A stretch of DNA of 64,000 bases. Origin: Algoriphagus sp. PAP.12 (GTDB lineage: Bacteria > Bacteroidota > Bacteroidia > Cytophagales > Cyclobacteriaceae). Both the position numbers and the translations under genes were made by a program. Under the pieces are notes generated by a model. It did not search any database and was not told where the DNA came from. It was given only the letters and a program-made list of their open reading frames with translations. The DNA lies in contig NZ_JAPPSQ010000005.1 in assembly GCF_026652115.1 (NCBI RefSeq), positions 186,001 through 250,000 of the forward strand, in the 5' to 3' direction. Shown piece by piece: positions 36,137-46,078 of the stretch. The stretch's first letter is position 1; every line of letters starts with the position of its first letter.

Positions 36137-36179
36137 TGTCCTGAAAAATCCGCGAAATTCAATTACTTAGTGCAGGAAA
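36137..36179. promoter_or_regulatory. Weak CAGGACA-type half-sites upstream of the ThuA gene
   Basis: TGTCCTG at 36,137-36,143 and CAGGAAA at 36,173-36,179, 38-80 bases upstream of the ATG. They resemble half of the direct-repeat motif found at the susC promoter. Single half-sites like these can occur by chance. Confidence 0.2.
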
Positions 36180-36216
36180 TTTGAATATCACCTCTTTTCC
36201 CCAAACTTAACCATTT

Positions 36217-39200
36217 ATGAAATACCCAAAAAACCTAACAAACCTAGTGGTTTTGCTCCTAGTTGGTTTGCTCTGCTTTACTGGCTGTAGCAACAAAAGA
36301 GAAGGAGAACCCAAAGTTTTAATTTTCTATAAAACTGCCGGATTCGTACATGAATCCATTCCAGATGGTATTGCAGCAATTGAAAAACTTGGAGCCGAAA
36401 ATGGTTTTGAAGTTGATAAAACAGACAATGCTGAGGACATCAATGAGGCAAATTTGGAAAAATATGCCGCTGTCATCTGGCTGAGCACTACTGGAGATGT
36501 CCTAAACCAATATCAAGAAGCTGACTTCGAAAGATATATCCAATCTGGAGGTGGCTATGTAGGTATTCACGCAGCTGCTGATACTGAATATGAGTGGGGA
36601 TGGTATGGTAAATTAGTCGGTGGATACTTTGTAGATCACCCTGGAATCAATGATCCACATCCAAACGTTCAACCTGGAACAATTCATAAATCGGGAGTTT
36701 CTAATCCATCCGTGGACTTTTTACCTGATCCATGGGACAGAACCGATGAATGGTATAGCTATAAAAACATCAATCCCAATACGACCAAACTGTTGATGCT
36801 GGATGAAGCTTCTTATCAAGGTGGTTTTGACATGGGCGAACACCCAACTTCTTGGTTCCATGACTTTGATGGAGGAAGAGCATTCTATATTGGCGGAGGT
36901 CATACCAAAGAGTCTTTTGTTGAAGAAAACTACTTGAAGCACCTTTTATCTGCAATTGAGTATGCAATCGGAGGTAATGAAAAGCTGAATTATACTGCTG
37001 CAAAAAGCAAGCGCGTACCTGAGGAAAATAGGTTTACAAAAACTGTTTTAGCAGGGGGCGAATTCACTGAACCAACAGAGATGACCATCCTTCCTAATTT
37101 GGATATTTTAGTGGCTCAAAGAAGAGGTGAAATCCTTTATTTCAACAATGAAACGGAGGAATTGACTGAAGCAGCTAAGCTCGATGTGTATTGGCAAAGT
37201 GGAGTGCCGGGTGTGAATGCTGAGGAAGGTCTGATGGGTATCCAGAAAGACCCGAATTACGCACAGAATAACTTTGTATTCGTTTATTATTCTCCTGCTG
37301 GAGATGAGGAAATCAACAGACTTTCCCGGTTCGTTTTCAAAGATGGAGTTTGGGATATGAGTTCAGAAGTAGTGATTATGGACATTCACTCTGATCGTTA
37401 TATCTGCTGCCACACTGGCGGATCAATCGCTTTTGATGCTAATGGAAATCTTTTCCTTTCCTTAGGAGACAACTCTACACCTTTCAACCAAAATGACGCA
37501 AAATATGTCTTGAACGGCTATGCTCCATTAGATGGAACCGATGGCAGAAAGCAATGGGATGCTAGAAGAAGTTCTGGTAATGCAAATGATTTGAGAGGTA
37601 AAATTCTAAGAATCAAAGTTCAAGATGATGGATCTTATACCATCCCTGAAGGAAACTTGTACCCAGAAGGAACCGAGGGAACCCGTCCTGAAATCTATGT
37701 CCAAGGAAACAGAAACCCTTATAGAATCTCCGTCGATCAAAAAACAGGCTTCTTGTATTGGGGTGAGGTTGGACCAGATGCAAACAATGATTCATTGAGC
37801 ATCAAAGGCCCGAGAGGCTATGATGAAGTAAATCAAGCTAGAAAAGCAGGTAACTTTGGATGGCCATATGCCATAGGTAACAATTATACATATCATGAAT
37901 TTGATTATGCTACTGGTAATCCTGGCGCTACCTTTGATCCAGCTGGCCCGGTAAATAATTCCCCTCATAATACCGGGATCAAGAAATTACCTCCTACCCA
38001 ACCAGCTTTTATTTGGTATCCATATGCTGCTTCTCCTGATTTTCCTCAAGTAGGTACTGGAAGCAGAAATGCAATGGCAGGACCAGTTTACTATTCTGAC
38101 ATGTATACTGCCGACACGAAATTCCCAGATTATTTTGATGGCAAATTGCTTATCTATGACTGGATGAGAGGTTGGATAAAAGTTGTTACAATGGAGGAAA
38201 ATGGCGACTTCTCCAAAATGGAACCATTTATGCCAAACACCAAATTCAACGCGTTGATTGATATGGAGATGGGGCCAGATGGAAGAATCTATACCCTTGA
38301 ATATGGAAACGGTTGGTTTTCAAAAAATGCTGATGCAGCGCTTTCAAGAATCGATTATAACGGTGGAAACAGAGCTCCTGTAGTATCAGGTTTGTCTGTA
38401 GACAAATCTTCGGGAAAAGCTCCTTTAAAAGTTACTCTTACTGCAAATGCCAGTGACCCAGAAAACGACCCAATTTCTTACACATGGGATTTAGGTAATG
38501 GTAAAACTGAAACTACAACCTCTCCTTCTTTGACTACTACACTCGATGCTATTGGAGATTATGAGATTACTGTAAAGGCTTCAGACCCTTCAGGCTTGGA
38601 AGGCAGCAGTTCGAAGCTTCCAGTATATGTAGGGAATGTAGCTCCTGTGGTGTCCATTAAAGTGATTGGAAATCAATCCTTCTTCTTCCCGGGTAAGAAG
38701 GTGACATATGAAGTTGAAGTTTCGGATGAAGATCATCCAGAGGCAAGCTCTGACAATCAAAACTTGTATGTCGCTGCAGATTACATTGAAGGTCTTGATC
38801 AGGCTGAAGCTGACATGGGACACAAGATTATGAGTGAGGCCATGACAGGAAAAGCATTGACCCAGGCACTTACTTGTAAAACTTGTCATAAAGAAGATGA
38901 GGCTTCGATCGGCCCTCCGTTTGTCGAGGTGGCTAAAAAATATCGCCCTAATGATGTGAATTATTTGAAAAATAAAATCCAAAAAGGAGGCGGAGGAGTC
39001 TGGGGAGAAACTGTGATGCCAGCAAATCCTGATTTGAAAGAATCAGACTTAAATGCAATCACCGCTTATATTTTCTCTTTGAAAGGAGAACAAAAGCCTA
39101 GTCTTCCAGCAAAAGGAACCTTAGACCCTACAATGGGCAAAACACCAACACCAATGGGTGCTTTGATGATCAATGCAAGCTATACCGATGCGGGTGGTGA

Positions 39201-39663
39201 AGGAATTAAGCCTCTTTCAGGTAGCTCATCTCTGATTATGCGAGGGAATACCGTCAGCATGGCCTTAGCTGAAAACTTGGAAGGATTTACATCTATGTCA
39301 TTTGAGGGAATGGATCTATTGATGGTTCCAAGTGAGCAAGGATATTTTGCAATTCCTAATATTGACATGACTGGAATTGGTTCCATCACATTTATGGTTG
39401 CATCAACCGAACCATTGTCCATTCCAGTTGAATTTGAAATCCGAGAAGGAAGTCCATCTGGAAAAGTCTTGGGTACTGGAAGCTTTATTCAAAAAAATAC
39501 GGAGAAAGCTCCGGGTATGCCAATTATCAATGATACTGCAACTATACCTATTACTGGAGAATCAGATGGTAAAAAACACCCTATATACATCGTTACTAGT
39601 CCTGGTGAAGGAGGAGATTTAGGGACTTTCATCATTCTAAGCGCAGTATTTAACGCAAAATAA
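36217..39663 (+). CDS. Multidomain lipoprotein: ThuA + sugar dehydrogenase-like propeller + PKD + cytochrome c + C-terminal CBM-like
   Basis: 1148 residues, starting with a lipoprotein signal (LLCFTGC, Cys24). Order: a ThuA-like domain (about 30-250, VLIFYKTAGFVHESIPDG); a glucose/sorbosone-dehydrogenase-like PQQ-type propeller (about 280-715, with EEGLMGIQKDPNY, RGKILRI and EIYVQGNRNPYRIS); a PKD domain (about 722-805); a cytochrome c domain with the heme motif CKTCH at 887-891 and a likely Met ligand in TVMPANPDL; and a C-terminal beta-sandwich like CBM6 (about 980-1148). Probably an extracytoplasmic sugar oxidase or binder passing electrons to heme. It is a single gene closed by a terminator. 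Confidence 0.85.
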   Translation: MKYPKNLTNLVVLLLVGLLCFTGCSNKREGEPKVLIFYKTAGFVHESIPDGIAAIEKLGAENGFEVDKTDNAEDINEANLEKYAAVIWLSTTGDVLNQYQEADFERYIQSGGGYVGIHAAADTEYEWGWYGKLVGGYFVDHPGINDPHPNVQPGTIHKSGVSNPSVDFLPDPWDRTDEWYSYKNINPNTTKLLMLDEASYQGGFDMGEHPTSWFHDFDGGRAFYIGGGHTKESFVEENYLKHLLSAIEYAIGGNEKLNYTAAKSKRVPEENRFTKTVLAGGEFTEPTEMTILPNLDILVAQRRGEILYFNNETEELTEAAKLDVYWQSGVPGVNAEEGLMGIQKDPNYAQNNFVFVYYSPAGDEEINRLSRFVFKDGVWDMSSEVVIMDIHSDRYICCHTGGSIAFDANGNLFLSLGDNSTPFNQNDAKYVLNGYAPLDGTDGRKQWDARRSSGNANDLRGKILRIKVQDDGSYTIPEGNLYPEGTEGTRPEIYVQGNRNPYRISVDQKTGFLYWGEVGPDANNDSLSIKGPRGYDEVNQARKAGNFGWPYAIGNNYTYHEFDYATGNPGATFDPAGPVNNSPHNTGIKKLPPTQPAFIWYPYAASPDFPQVGTGSRNAMAGPVYYSDMYTADTKFPDYFDGKLLIYDWMRGWIKVVTMEENGDFSKMEPFMPNTKFNALIDMEMGPDGRIYTLEYGNGWFSKNADAALSRIDYNGGNRAPVVSGLSVDKSSGKAPLKVTLTANASDPENDPISYTWDLGNGKTETTTSPSLTTTLDAIGDYEITVKASDPSGLEGSSSKLPVYVGNVAPVVSIKVIGNQSFFFPGKKVTYEVEVSDEDHPEASSDNQNLYVAADYIEGLDQAEADMGHKIMSEAMTGKALTQALTCKTCHKEDEASIGPPFVEVAKKYRPNDVNYLKNKIQKGGGGVWGETVMPANPDLKESDLNAITAYIFSLKGEQKPSLPAKGTLDPTMGKTPTPMGALMINASYTDAGGEGIKPLSGSSSLIMRGNTVSMALAENLEGFTSMSFEGMDLLMVPSEQGYFAIPNIDMTGIGSITFMVASTEPLSIPVEFEIREGSPSGKVLGTGSFIQKNTEKAPGMPIINDTATIPITGESDGKKHPIYIVTSPGEGGDLGTFIILSAVFNAK

Positions 39664-39685
39664 TTTAACCGCCAACCATAAATCT

Positions 39686-39716
39686 AAGCCGGGTTCTTTA
39701 GAACTCGGCTTTTTTA
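39686..39716 (+). terminator. Terminator of the ThuA/cytochrome gene
   Basis: 11-bp stem with one G:T pair (39,686-39,696 / 39,701-39,711), loop TTTA, followed by a T run ending only 4 bases before the next ATG. Confidence 0.88.
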
Positions 39717-39720
39717 GTCC

Positions 39721-40275
39721 ATGGAAAAACCAATCATCCGTCAATCTTCATCAAATTCTGATTTAGAAGGAATTCTACAACTTCAGCGCGAGAATTTATT
39801 GGAAAATCTAAATCAGGAAACAATCCAAAAAGAGGGTTTTGTAAGAGTCAAACATTCACTGGAGGACTTGGAAAACCTTCAAAAAGATGTGGGCCATGTT
39901 ATAGCTGTTTCAGGTGACCAAGTTGCAGCATATATCCTTGCAATGACCAAACAATCCAGGGACAAAATCCCAATGCTATTACCCATGTTTGAGCAATTTG
40001 ATTCCATCCAATATCAAGGACAATTGGTTTCTGATTTTAACTACATGGCTGTAGGTCAAGTTTGTGTAGGAAAAGATTATAGAGGATTGGGACTCTTTGC
40101 TGAAGCTTACCGAGCCTATCGAGATTTTTTCAAACCAAACTATTATTTCGCTATTACTGAGATTTCTCTCAATAATAAGAGATCCCTAAGGGCTCATGAA
40201 AAAGTCGGTTTTAAAATCATCCATACTTTCAAGGACCAATACGAAGAATGGGCAATTGTACTATGGGACTGGTAA
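39721..40275 (+). CDS. GNAT-family N-acetyltransferase
   Basis: 184 residues; acetyl-CoA-dependent acyltransferase of unknown substrate. The start fits, since IIRQSSSNSDLEGILQLQRE is the usual first strand and helix of GNAT proteins. Motif A (acetyl-CoA pyrophosphate binding) reads VCVGKDYRGLGLFAEAY at about residues 113-130, and the C-terminal SLNNKRSLRAHEKVGFKI is motif B. The ATG lies 4 bases after the T run of the preceding terminator, so the leader is minimal or transcription relies on read-through. No promoter was recognised. Confidence 0.85.
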   Translation: MEKPIIRQSSSNSDLEGILQLQRENLLENLNQETIQKEGFVRVKHSLEDLENLQKDVGHVIAVSGDQVAAYILAMTKQSRDKIPMLLPMFEQFDSIQYQGQLVSDFNYMAVGQVCVGKDYRGLGLFAEAYRAYRDFFKPNYYFAITEISLNNKRSLRAHEKVGFKIIHTFKDQYEEWAIVLWDW

Positions 40276-40331
40276 AAATTGAAAATTGGATTTGAAAAAT
40301 TAGTAGCTTACAATACATTAAATCTAACCTT

Positions 40332-40928
40332 ATGAAAAACAACAAATTCTATTTCTTGGCTTGTGCCTTCTTCTTAATCGGCTCCTTTTCTGCATTTGCT
40401 CAATTACAAACCCCTTCCCTAAGTCCTGCTTCCAGCGTATCCCAAGTAGTTGGATTCACCAAAATCAATATTGATTATTCTTCTCCAGGTGTAAAAGGAA
40501 GAAAAATATTCGGAGAAATCGAAAAATATGGAGTGACCTGGAGAGCAGGAGCAAATGCTCAAACTATTATCGAGTTTAGTACCCCTGTTAGTATAGGTGG
40601 AAAAACCATAGGTGCCGGAAGATATTCCATCTTTATTACCCCATTAGAATCAGGGGATTGGACTGTTCATATAAACAAAAAAGCTGAATCAGTATTTGCC
40701 TACATGGTAGATGGAAAAATCGATGAAGCTGCAGTTGCAAAGGATGATGCTGTTTCATTAAAAGGAAAAACCGAGAGAGGTGGTAGCACTGAAAGGTTGA
40801 CCTACACCATTTCAGCTGGTGACAATAAAACTGCCATGATCTCAATGGCTTGGGAAAATATCAAAGTCACATTCCCTGTCGACACACAAGTAGACCAAAA
40901 ACTGGAGCAGTTTAAATCTCAGTTTTAA
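40332..40928 (+). CDS. DUF2911-domain exported protein
   Basis: 198 residues with a signal peptide (FFLIGSFSAFAQ, cleavage after about residue 24). The body is the DUF2911 beta-sandwich: LSPASSVSQVVGFTKINIDYS, GRKIFGEIEKYGVTWRAGANA, TIGAGRYSIFITP and SMAWENIKVTFPVD are all family hallmarks. Function unknown; the family is common in Bacteroidota and may bind small ligands. It follows the GNAT gene by 56 bases and ends at a terminator. Confidence 0.88.
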   Translation: MKNNKFYFLACAFFLIGSFSAFAQLQTPSLSPASSVSQVVGFTKINIDYSSPGVKGRKIFGEIEKYGVTWRAGANAQTIIEFSTPVSIGGKTIGAGRYSIFITPLESGDWTVHINKKAESVFAYMVDGKIDEAAVAKDDAVSLKGKTERGGSTERLTYTISAGDNKTAMISMAWENIKVTFPVDTQVDQKLEQFKSQF

Positions 40929-40943
40929 TATCAAAAAGCTTTT

Positions 40944-40970
40944 AGCCTTCCAAAATCGGAAGGCTTTTTT
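40944..40970 (+). terminator. Terminator of the DUF2911 gene
   Basis: 8-bp stem AGCCTTCC / GGAAGGCT with a 6-base loop and a T6 tail. Confidence 0.88.
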
Positions 40971-41044
40971 ATTCCCCACCCATCAAATTTTATCCTTCAT
41001 TTTTTCAGCATTTTTTATCTTAGATATTTCTCATTCAACCCATT

Positions 41045-42142
41045 ATGACCACCATCAACCCAACCCAGCGATTAGTTTCATTGGATGTCTATAGAGGAAT
41101 CACCATGTTTCTGTTAGTTGCAGAGGCATCATTGGTTTACGATTCTCTTTTGGAGCTTTTCAATGAAGGAAATCCACTTCACACTTTTTTTGTACAGTTT
41201 ACCCATCACCCTTGGAACGGTTTGAGGTTTTGGGACCTGATCCAACCATTCTTCATGTTTATCGTGGGGGTGGCTATGCCTTTTTCTTTGAATAAAAGAT
41301 TGGCTTTGGCTGAAAATCGAGGGAAAGTAACTGCTCATATTTTGAAGCGATGTCTGATTCTTTTCCTTTTTGGAACAGGCTTACACTGCATCTATTCTGG
41401 CAAATTGGTTTTCGAACTTTGGAATGTTCTGACCCAATTATCATTTACAATTTTGGTCACCTATTTCCTATTGAACAAAGGATGGAAAGTTCAGCTAAGC
41501 GTTTCTTTGGGCCTTTTAGCTTTAACAGAAATCATGTATAGATTGTATAACCCTGAAATTCCTTTTGAGCATGGAACCAATTTTGGAAACTATACTGACA
41601 TGATCTTGATGGGAAAAATCAACAATGGAGGCTGGGTTGCTATCAATTGTATTCCGACTGCTGCGCATACGATCTGGGGAGCGATTTGCGGGAACATTTT
41701 ACTTTCGAAGAAAGCCGATTCAGACAAAATTAAAACCATTGCTCTAGCGGGAATTGTTGCATTGATAATAGGCTTTGGACTAGATCTGGCTGGCATCACT
41801 CCTATCATCAAAAGAATCAGTACTACCGCTTTTGTTTTTGCCTCTGGTGGCTGGGCTCTATTGGTTTTGGCATTTTCATTTTACTGGGTAGATGTCAAAA
41901 ACCACAGAAAGGGAATTTTTCCATTCTTGATTGTAGGAATGAACTCCATTTTCATCTATCTCTTTGCAGAAATCCTTGGCAGATGGCTGAATAGGACTGT
42001 TGGCATTTTTACCACAGGCTTTCTCTCCTGGACTGGTATGAATGAGCATCTATTGGCTGTCATTACTGCATTTGCAACATTAGGAGCATTGTGGGGACTT
42101 TGCTATTTCTTATATAGAAAAGGGATATTCTTTAGGGTTTGA
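41045..42142 (+). CDS. DUF5009 / HGSNAT-like membrane acyltransferase (NagX family)
   Basis: 365 residues with about ten membrane helices. The N terminus RLVSLDVYRGITMFLLVAEA and the LRFWDLIQPFFMFIVGVAMP stretch are the hallmark of the family related to heparan-alpha-glucosaminide N-acetyltransferase and of the NagX proteins found next to N-acetylglucosamine genes. The conserved His of HHPWNG (about residue 55) is present. It probably acylates a sugar across the inner membrane; substrate unknown. It is convergent with the 42,156 gene, with 13 bases between stops and no terminator hairpin visible. Confidence 0.82.
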   Translation: MTTINPTQRLVSLDVYRGITMFLLVAEASLVYDSLLELFNEGNPLHTFFVQFTHHPWNGLRFWDLIQPFFMFIVGVAMPFSLNKRLALAENRGKVTAHILKRCLILFLFGTGLHCIYSGKLVFELWNVLTQLSFTILVTYFLLNKGWKVQLSVSLGLLALTEIMYRLYNPEIPFEHGTNFGNYTDMILMGKINNGGWVAINCIPTAAHTIWGAICGNILLSKKADSDKIKTIALAGIVALIIGFGLDLAGITPIIKRISTTAFVFASGGWALLVLAFSFYWVDVKNHRKGIFPFLIVGMNSIFIYLFAEILGRWLNRTVGIFTTGFLSWTGMNEHLLAVITAFATLGALWGLCYFLYRKGIFFRV

Positions 42143-42155
42143 ATTGCCTACACAA

Positions 42156-42575
42156 TTAAAAATGAAACAAATAAATCAAGAAAAAAATTAGCAATAAAGG
42201 TCCAAAACCAAACCAAAGGTAAATTTTGAAATATTTCTTTCGAAGAGTTTCCTCCAAAGAAACCAATGGCTCATTCGGAGGAACAAATAAAGAAAAGATC
42301 CTTCGGTGGATCAGGTAGCAGATAAAAATTAATATCCCAGCAAGGATAAGGGTCCAAATCACCTCCTTATTTTTAGATTCAAATTGATATCTAAAACCCA
42401 ATTCTACCGCAAACAAAGCGGTGATAATCATTCCATACATGCTTGGAAAAATCACTAAGGTGAATAGTGCGAAATTATCACTAGATCGTGCATAATCTTC
42501 TCCATACCTTTTTAATTCCTGGGTATAAAAGAAGTTTCTAAAGTTTAAATAGTGTTTTTGGAAAAAGTCAAACAT
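42156..42575 (-). CDS. Small three-helix membrane protein, function unknown
   Basis: 139 residues, no family recognised. Three hydrophobic helices lie at about 37-57, 71-87 and 116-137, with charged linkers (LKRYGEDYARSSDN before the first). It follows the alpha/beta hydrolase gene by 6 bases and is probably cotranscribed with it. It could be a conserved Cytophagales inner-membrane protein; nothing in it points to a function. Confidence 0.6.
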   Translation of the reverse strand: MFDFFQKHYLNFRNFFYTQELKRYGEDYARSSDNFALFTLVIFPSMYGMIITALFAVELGFRYQFESKNKEVIWTLILAGILIFICYLIHRRIFSLFVPPNEPLVSLEETLRKKYFKIYLWFGFGPLLLIFFLIYLFHF

Positions 42576-42581
42576 GATAAT

Positions 42582-43619
42582 TTAAAACTTCCCTTCATCT
42601 ACATCTTTCAAAAATTGAATTAAGCCTGGGAAAAAGTGTTCTGGATCATCGTATTGGGATAAATGAGAGCCTTCAGGGCAATACAAATATCTAGCATTTG
42701 GAATTTCCTGGGCCATCCATTCCATGTGTTTGGGATCCATGGTATCATGCTCTCCTCCCACCACTAAGGTCGGAATAGTAATCGTTGACAATTGATCTCG
42801 AACGTCCCATCCTTCCAAGCTAGCTCCTGGGGTAATCCCGAATTCGGAATGACCCTGCATAAAAACATAGACATTGGGATTCACCTGGGACATCATTCTG
42901 GTAATTTCCTCCGGCCATTCATCCATGGGTTTTCTCAGCACATGTTGAGGGTAATGATATTCTCCAAGCAATTCCATGTATCGCGGATTTTCAAAATCAC
43001 CGCTTTTCTCAATTTCCATCACCTCCGCAAAAACTTCTGGCGGCATTTGCGGACCTAAAACCTCCTTGGCATATTTTTCATATTCATCCAAACTGGACAT
43101 CATATTGCAGATAACCAACCCTTTGAGGTTATCCTGATATTTGAAAGCATATTCCATCCCGAGCATTCCTCCCCAAGATTGTCCCAGCAAATAGAAATTA
43201 TCCTTGTTTAGACCCAGTTCTTTTCTGACCTGCTCTACTTCATCCACAAACCTTTCAATCGTCCAAAGACTGGAATCATCCGGCTGGTCCGAACCTGCTG
43301 ATCCTAATTGATCATACCAAATGAATTCGATCCCTTCCTGAGGCAAATAGTCTTTGAAATTGGCGTATTGCTCATGAGTCATACCGGGACCACCATGAAG
43401 AAGGAGTAATTTGATTTTTGGGTTTTCGCCTACTTTCTGAGTCCACACTTTCATTTCTCCTTTTGGTGTCTGAATAGGAATCATTTTTACCTCATCAATC
43501 ATAGCCTTCATCTCTCTGTTTTCAGGAATCAGGTCCTCGAGTGTATCACCTTCTTTTTCATTTTTACAGGACCAACAAAGTAAAGTGAGGACGAATAGAA
43601 TTAAGTAGGATCTTTTCAT
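42582..43619 (-). CDS. Proline iminopeptidase-family alpha/beta hydrolase, lipoprotein
   Basis: 345 residues with lipoprotein signal LFVLTLLCWSC (Cys17). The S33 features are clear: oxyanion motif LLLHGGPGMTHEQY, nucleophile elbow LLGQSWGGMLGMEY, Asp in VVGGEHDTMDP and His in PEGSHLSQYDDPE. Proline iminopeptidases remove N-terminal proline, so it could work after the DPP-IV encoded at 27,598; this link is inference. The small membrane protein gene follows 6 bases downstream. The cap domain is of normal size. Confidence 0.87.
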   Translation of the reverse strand: MKRSYLILFVLTLLCWSCKNEKEGDTLEDLIPENREMKAMIDEVKMIPIQTPKGEMKVWTQKVGENPKIKLLLLHGGPGMTHEQYANFKDYLPQEGIEFIWYDQLGSAGSDQPDDSSLWTIERFVDEVEQVRKELGLNKDNFYLLGQSWGGMLGMEYAFKYQDNLKGLVICNMMSSLDEYEKYAKEVLGPQMPPEVFAEVMEIEKSGDFENPRYMELLGEYHYPQHVLRKPMDEWPEEITRMMSQVNPNVYVFMQGHSEFGITPGASLEGWDVRDQLSTITIPTLVVGGEHDTMDPKHMEWMAQEIPNARYLYCPEGSHLSQYDDPEHFFPGLIQFLKDVDEGKF

Positions 43620-43684
43620 AAGGTTAGGATGATTTTCAAATAAATTACTACAATTCTAAATCTTGCTCAAATTCAGAACATAAA

Positions 43685-43714
43685 AAAAATCCAGACTAAG
43701 TAGCCTGGATTTTT
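43685..43714 (-). terminator. Terminator of the Gfo/Idh/MocA gene
   Basis: 10-bp stem AAAAATCCAG / CTGGATTTTT with a 10-base loop, just after the oxidoreductase stop in the minus-strand direction. Confidence 0.85.
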
Positions 43715-43731
43715 CCATTACATAACAAACC

Positions 43732-44898
43732 TTATACTTTTTCGACCCAATCAACTCCGGTATCTTTCCATGCTCTTTCATTGGCTGAATTGATCACGGC
43801 TTCACATACTTTTTGAGTTTCGAAGGCATCTCTAAATGTTGGATGACAAGCTTCTCCAGTCTGAAGACTATGGAAGAAATCAGCTACTTGATGGATAAAT
43901 GAATGCTCATATCCGATGGAAGTGCCCGGAATCCACCATCTGTCCATATAGGGATGATCTCCGTCAGTGACGTGAATAGATCTCCAGCCACGAACGATAC
44001 CTTCATCGTCATGGTCAAAATATTCTAATCGGGTCAAATCATGTAAATCCCATCTAATAGATGCATGTTCCCCGTTGATTTCAAATGTATAAAGGGCTTT
44101 ATGGCCTCTTGCATATCGAGTTGCTTCGAAAAGCCCCAAAGAACCATTGTCAAAATGACACTGGAAAGTACAAGCATCATCGATTCCGACAGCTTTCTTT
44201 TCGCCAGTTCCCTGATGCACTCTCTCTTTGATAAATGTCTCAGTCATTGCAGAAACATCTTTGATCCCACCATTGATCCACATCGCAGTATCGATACAGT
44301 GCGCCAAAAGATCACCTGTAACACCTGAACCAGCAGCTGCCACATCCAATCTCCAAAGCGCATCTCCACCTTGAGGCAAATCAGGACTGATCGTCCAATC
44401 TTGAAGGAAGTTAGCTCTGTAGTGGAAAATCTTTCCAAGCTTACCTGAAGCCACAATATTCTTAGCCAAAGTCACTGCTGGGATTCTTCTGTAGTTATAC
44501 CAAACTGTATTCTTTACTCCTGCCTCTTCTACGGCTTTTAGCATTCCTTCTGCCTCTTCTACAGTTCTTGCCAATGGCTTTTCGCAAAGAATCATCTTTC
44601 CAGCTTTTGCTGCTGCAATGGCGATCTCGGCATGTTTATCATTTGGAGTACAGATATCTACAGCGTCGATATCATCTCGCTCAAGTACTTTTCTCCAGTC
44701 GGTTTCATAGGATGCATATCCCCATTGCTCAGCAAATGCTTTTGCTTTTTCTTCTCGTCTGGAGCAACAAGCCTGCAATACAGGAACGTATTCATATTCT
44801 GGAAAAAAGTCTTCCATACGCTTGTAGCCATTGGTATGGATTCGGCCCATCAATCCAGTTCCGATTAGGCCAATTCTAATTTGTTTTTTATTACTCAT
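43732..44898 (-). CDS. Gfo/Idh/MocA-family NAD(P)-dependent oxidoreductase
   Basis: Cytoplasmic sugar or inositol dehydrogenase of 388 residues. The Rossmann fold opens with [20 protein letters not shown], and the conserved EKPLART lysine-proline motif lies at about 107-113. The C-terminal substrate domain has [16 protein letters not shown], whose His/Asp residues are the likely catalytic set. Relatives oxidise or reduce the 3-position of glucosides. It is the last gene of the minus-strand sugar set and lies 99 bases after the TIM-barrel gene. A CG-centred AAACGGTT is 33 bases upstream. Confidence 0.9.
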   Translation of the reverse strand: MSNKKQIRIGLIGTGLMGRIHTNGYKRMEDFFPEYEYVPVLQACCSRREEKAKAFAEQWGYASYETDWRKVLERDDIDAVDICTPNDKHAEIAIAAAKAGKMILCEKPLARTVEEAEGMLKAVEEAGVKNTVWYNYRRIPAVTLAKNIVASGKLGKIFHYRANFLQDWTISPDLPQGGDALWRLDVAAAGSGVTGDLLAHCIDTAMWINGGIKDVSAMTETFIKERVHQGTGEKKAVGIDDACTFQCHFDNGSLGLFEATRYARGHKALYTFEINGEHASIRWDLHDLTRLEYFDHDDEGIVRGWRSIHVTDGDHPYMDRWWIPGTSIGYEHSFIHQVADFFHSLQTGEACHPTFRDAFETQKVCEAVINSANERAWKDTGVDWVEKV

Positions 44899-44930
44899 GT
44901 TTTTTGAATTTGAAATTTGAAGATTGAGTT

Positions 44931-44938
44931 AAACGGTT
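44931..44938. promoter_or_regulatory. Weak LacI-type site upstream of the Gfo/Idh gene
   Basis: AAACGGTT, CG-centred with one mismatch in symmetry, 33 bases upstream of the oxidoreductase ATG. Confidence 0.25.
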
Positions 44939-44997
44939 GAAAAATTGGAAGTTTGTAAGGTTTCAGCTTTCTGAATTTAGCCTTCTACCTTTCAATT

Positions 44998-46017
44998 TCA
45001 GCCGTTCCATCCATGTGCCTCACGGACCGAAATCAAGGCCGCAAGGATATCATTCCAGGTTTGTTGGCTTTCCATCACAGAGTTCGGGAACATACATCCA
45101 TCCCAGCAAATGTGCTGAACTGCTTTGGTCAATTTCCCATCACCATCTCTCAACCAGTAACCTGCATCGTGAGCTATATCCAACAACCCGTTCGGGTCAG
45201 TGGCCTGGCAATGTCTGCCCGTTTTATCATGAGAACCTGAACCGAATACAGATCCGTCATTTTGCGCTACGTGGAAGTCAATTGTCCATGGTCTTAGTGC
45301 ATCGGTCACGGTCTTCAATGCCGCTTCAATGGCCCCACGATCCTTTTCGTCTTCTTTTGCCAAGATTCTATGCTCAGGAGCATTGTAACCCATGGTGTAC
45401 AAGAAGGTATGAGACATATCTGCCTGGAAGCCTACATTTTTTCTATCCACTCTTTCCAAGAGATCCACCATATGTTTCCAGCTATGCATAGCACCCCAGC
45501 AGATCTCTCCCTCAGCAGCAAGTCTTTCACCAAAATCCGCAGCTACATCGGCAGCTTCCTGAAAAGTCTGAACAATCAGCTTGGTATTGCCTTCAGGGTC
45601 TTTTGCCCAATCGGAAACTCCCGCCGCTGAATCAATTCTCACCACACCATAATGTCTTACACCCAATTCCTTCAGCTTTTGACCAAATTCACAGGATTTT
45701 CTGACCATATCCACAAATGTCTTTCTCTGCTCAGCTGTACCCATCGCAGTTCCAGCCCAAATTGGAGCAACTAAAGAGCCTACATTCAGATTGTATTTGG
45801 AAACTTTATCCGCCAGTTTTTTGGCTTCATCCGGATTATTTAAGTCAAAGTGAGGCTCCAAAAGTCCCACATCAATTCCGTCGAATTTGACACCATTGAC
45901 CTCGGCTGCTGCCGTCATTTCCAACAAAGAATCAAAAGGAATCACTGGCTCAGAATCTGGTCCTTTTCCGACCAATCCCGGCCAAGTGGCATTATGAAGT
46001 TTAGGGAAGTTATTCAT
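44998..46017 (-). CDS. Sugar phosphate isomerase/epimerase-like TIM barrel (xylose isomerase-like)
   Basis: 339 residues from the ATG at 46,017; the frame is open 16 codons further, but [19 protein letters not shown] is the natural start. The AP-endonuclease-2/xylose-isomerase-like barrel shows metal-site candidates: [28 protein letters not shown] and [11 protein letters not shown] with [12 protein letters not shown]. Relatives isomerise, epimerise or cleave sugars and keto-sugars. It sits between the cupin and Gfo/Idh genes in the minus-strand set. A CG-centred palindrome lies 62 bases upstream, like those in front of the LacI-family gene. Confidence 0.85.
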   Translation of the reverse strand: MNNFPKLHNATWPGLVGKGPDSEPVIPFDSLLEMTAAAEVNGVKFDGIDVGLLEPHFDLNNPDEAKKLADKVSKYNLNVGSLVAPIWAGTAMGTAEQRKTFVDMVRKSCEFGQKLKELGVRHYGVVRIDSAAGVSDWAKDPEGNTKLIVQTFQEAADVAADFGERLAAEGEICWGAMHSWKHMVDLLERVDRKNVGFQADMSHTFLYTMGYNAPEHRILAKEDEKDRGAIEAALKTVTDALRPWTIDFHVAQNDGSVFGSGSHDKTGRHCQATDPNGLLDIAHDAGYWLRDGDGKLTKAVQHICWDGCMFPNSVMESQQTWNDILAALISVREAHGWNG

Positions 46018-46078
46018 AGTTATTAGGGATTTAAATATTGAAAGATTGGAAAAATTGAGAATCAAGCTCTAAGGGTAA

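Noticed and set aside
44937..45491. Plus-strand open frame opposite the TIM-barrel gene
   Set aside because: It is an antisense shadow of a conserved enzyme with low-quality composition and no recognisable domain.
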